Shown here piece by piece: positions 63,784-64,000 of a stretch of 64,000 nucleotides of DNA. The DNA comes from Lichenostomus cassidix (Eukaryota > Chordata > Aves > Passeriformes > Meliphagidae). The DNA is taken from NCBI GenBank assembly GCA_008360975.2, contig CM039210.1, positions 10,790,293 to 10,854,292 on the forward strand. The letters run 5' to 3'. The notes below the pieces were generated by a model. That model saw only the letters and a list, made by a program, of their open reading frames with translations. It made no database searches and was not told the DNA's origin. Each line of letters starts with the position of its first letter. Positions within the stretch are counted from its first letter, which is position 1. Made by a program: the position numbers and the translations under genes.

Positions 63784-64000
63784 TGATGCCTTAAAAGCTG
63801 GTAAAAATATGAGGCAGACACAGCAGATTAGGGGAAAAAGGGTATTACCTTGGTTTCAATAGGATCCTAGGTGCACCCTCGGCAACGGTGGAAACACACC
63901 AAGGAGCACCCACCCCATGTACAACGCATATACAATTTTATGGACCTCACAAATTAGCATATCTACCTAAAATCCCCCAATAAGAAACTTAACAAATGAA
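63784..64000 (-). mobile_element. LTR fragment, TGATGCC family, runs off the window
   Basis: Matches the first about 215 bp of the copy at 40215 (TGATGCCTTAAAAGCTGGTAA). The rest lies outside the window. Orientation as assumed for the other copies. Confidence 0.7.

Noticed and set aside
1..64000. tRNA, rRNA or other structured RNA genes
   Set aside because: None recognised; the only tRNA-like matches are short primer-binding sites.

Overview
This window is vertebrate (bird-like) DNA made almost entirely of endogenous retroviruses (ERVs) and their LTRs. There is no bacterial-style gene organisation. LTRs of many kinds recur in both orientations, flanked by 4-6 bp target-site duplications (TSDs). 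The primer-binding sites (PBSs) match tRNA-Trp (as in avian alpharetroviruses), a tRNA-Lys1,2-like sequence, and decayed tRNA-Lys3-like sequences. Such density would fit a passerine W chromosome or other ERV-rich heterochromatin, but that placement is inference. One 500-base N gap lies at 52287-52786.

Layout. 1-4055: LTRs in LTRs. 4056-12107: an old plus-strand ERVL gag-pol fossil cut up by solo LTRs, an ERV1 gag fragment and a microsatellite. 12108-16846: LTR ends, a minus-strand betaretrovirus-like env/LTR, an RT scrap and AT-rich spacer. 16853-39855: one minus-strand betaretrovirus-like provirus (called E here) holding a stack of younger insertions: solo LTR F in pro; plus-strand provirus K1 in LTR F; and inside K1 a complete, nearly unmutated ERVL provirus (23300-30285), an ERVL-type LTR that itself holds a solo LTR, and a solo ERV1 LTR. 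40215-41999: solo LTRs and an RT fossil. 42000-52286: provirus K2, a young betaretrovirus-like element with LTR, PBS, gag, pro-dUTPase, pol, a Cys-rich ORF of unknown role and env; its gag is split by a 2.3 kb non-autonomous LTR element. 52787-59520: a minus-strand ERV1 pol interrupted by provirus D. 59935-60640: a two-exon actinoporin-like pseudogene, the clearest non-retroviral gene. 60678-64000: LTRs and a decayed betaretrovirus-like gag.

How it works together. The betaretrovirus-like elements share a gag-pro slippery heptamer (G GGA AAC, in frame in E, K1 and K2) and encode dUTPase-like and protease domains before pol. The ERVL elements instead keep gag and pol in one frame separated by a single UAG. 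Coding capacity survives mainly in the nested ERVL provirus (gag and pol open) and in K2 pro and pol. K2 gag is split by an insertion and K2 env has a frame break near its start. The names E, F, K1, K2, D and LTR-A/B/C are local labels, not database names.
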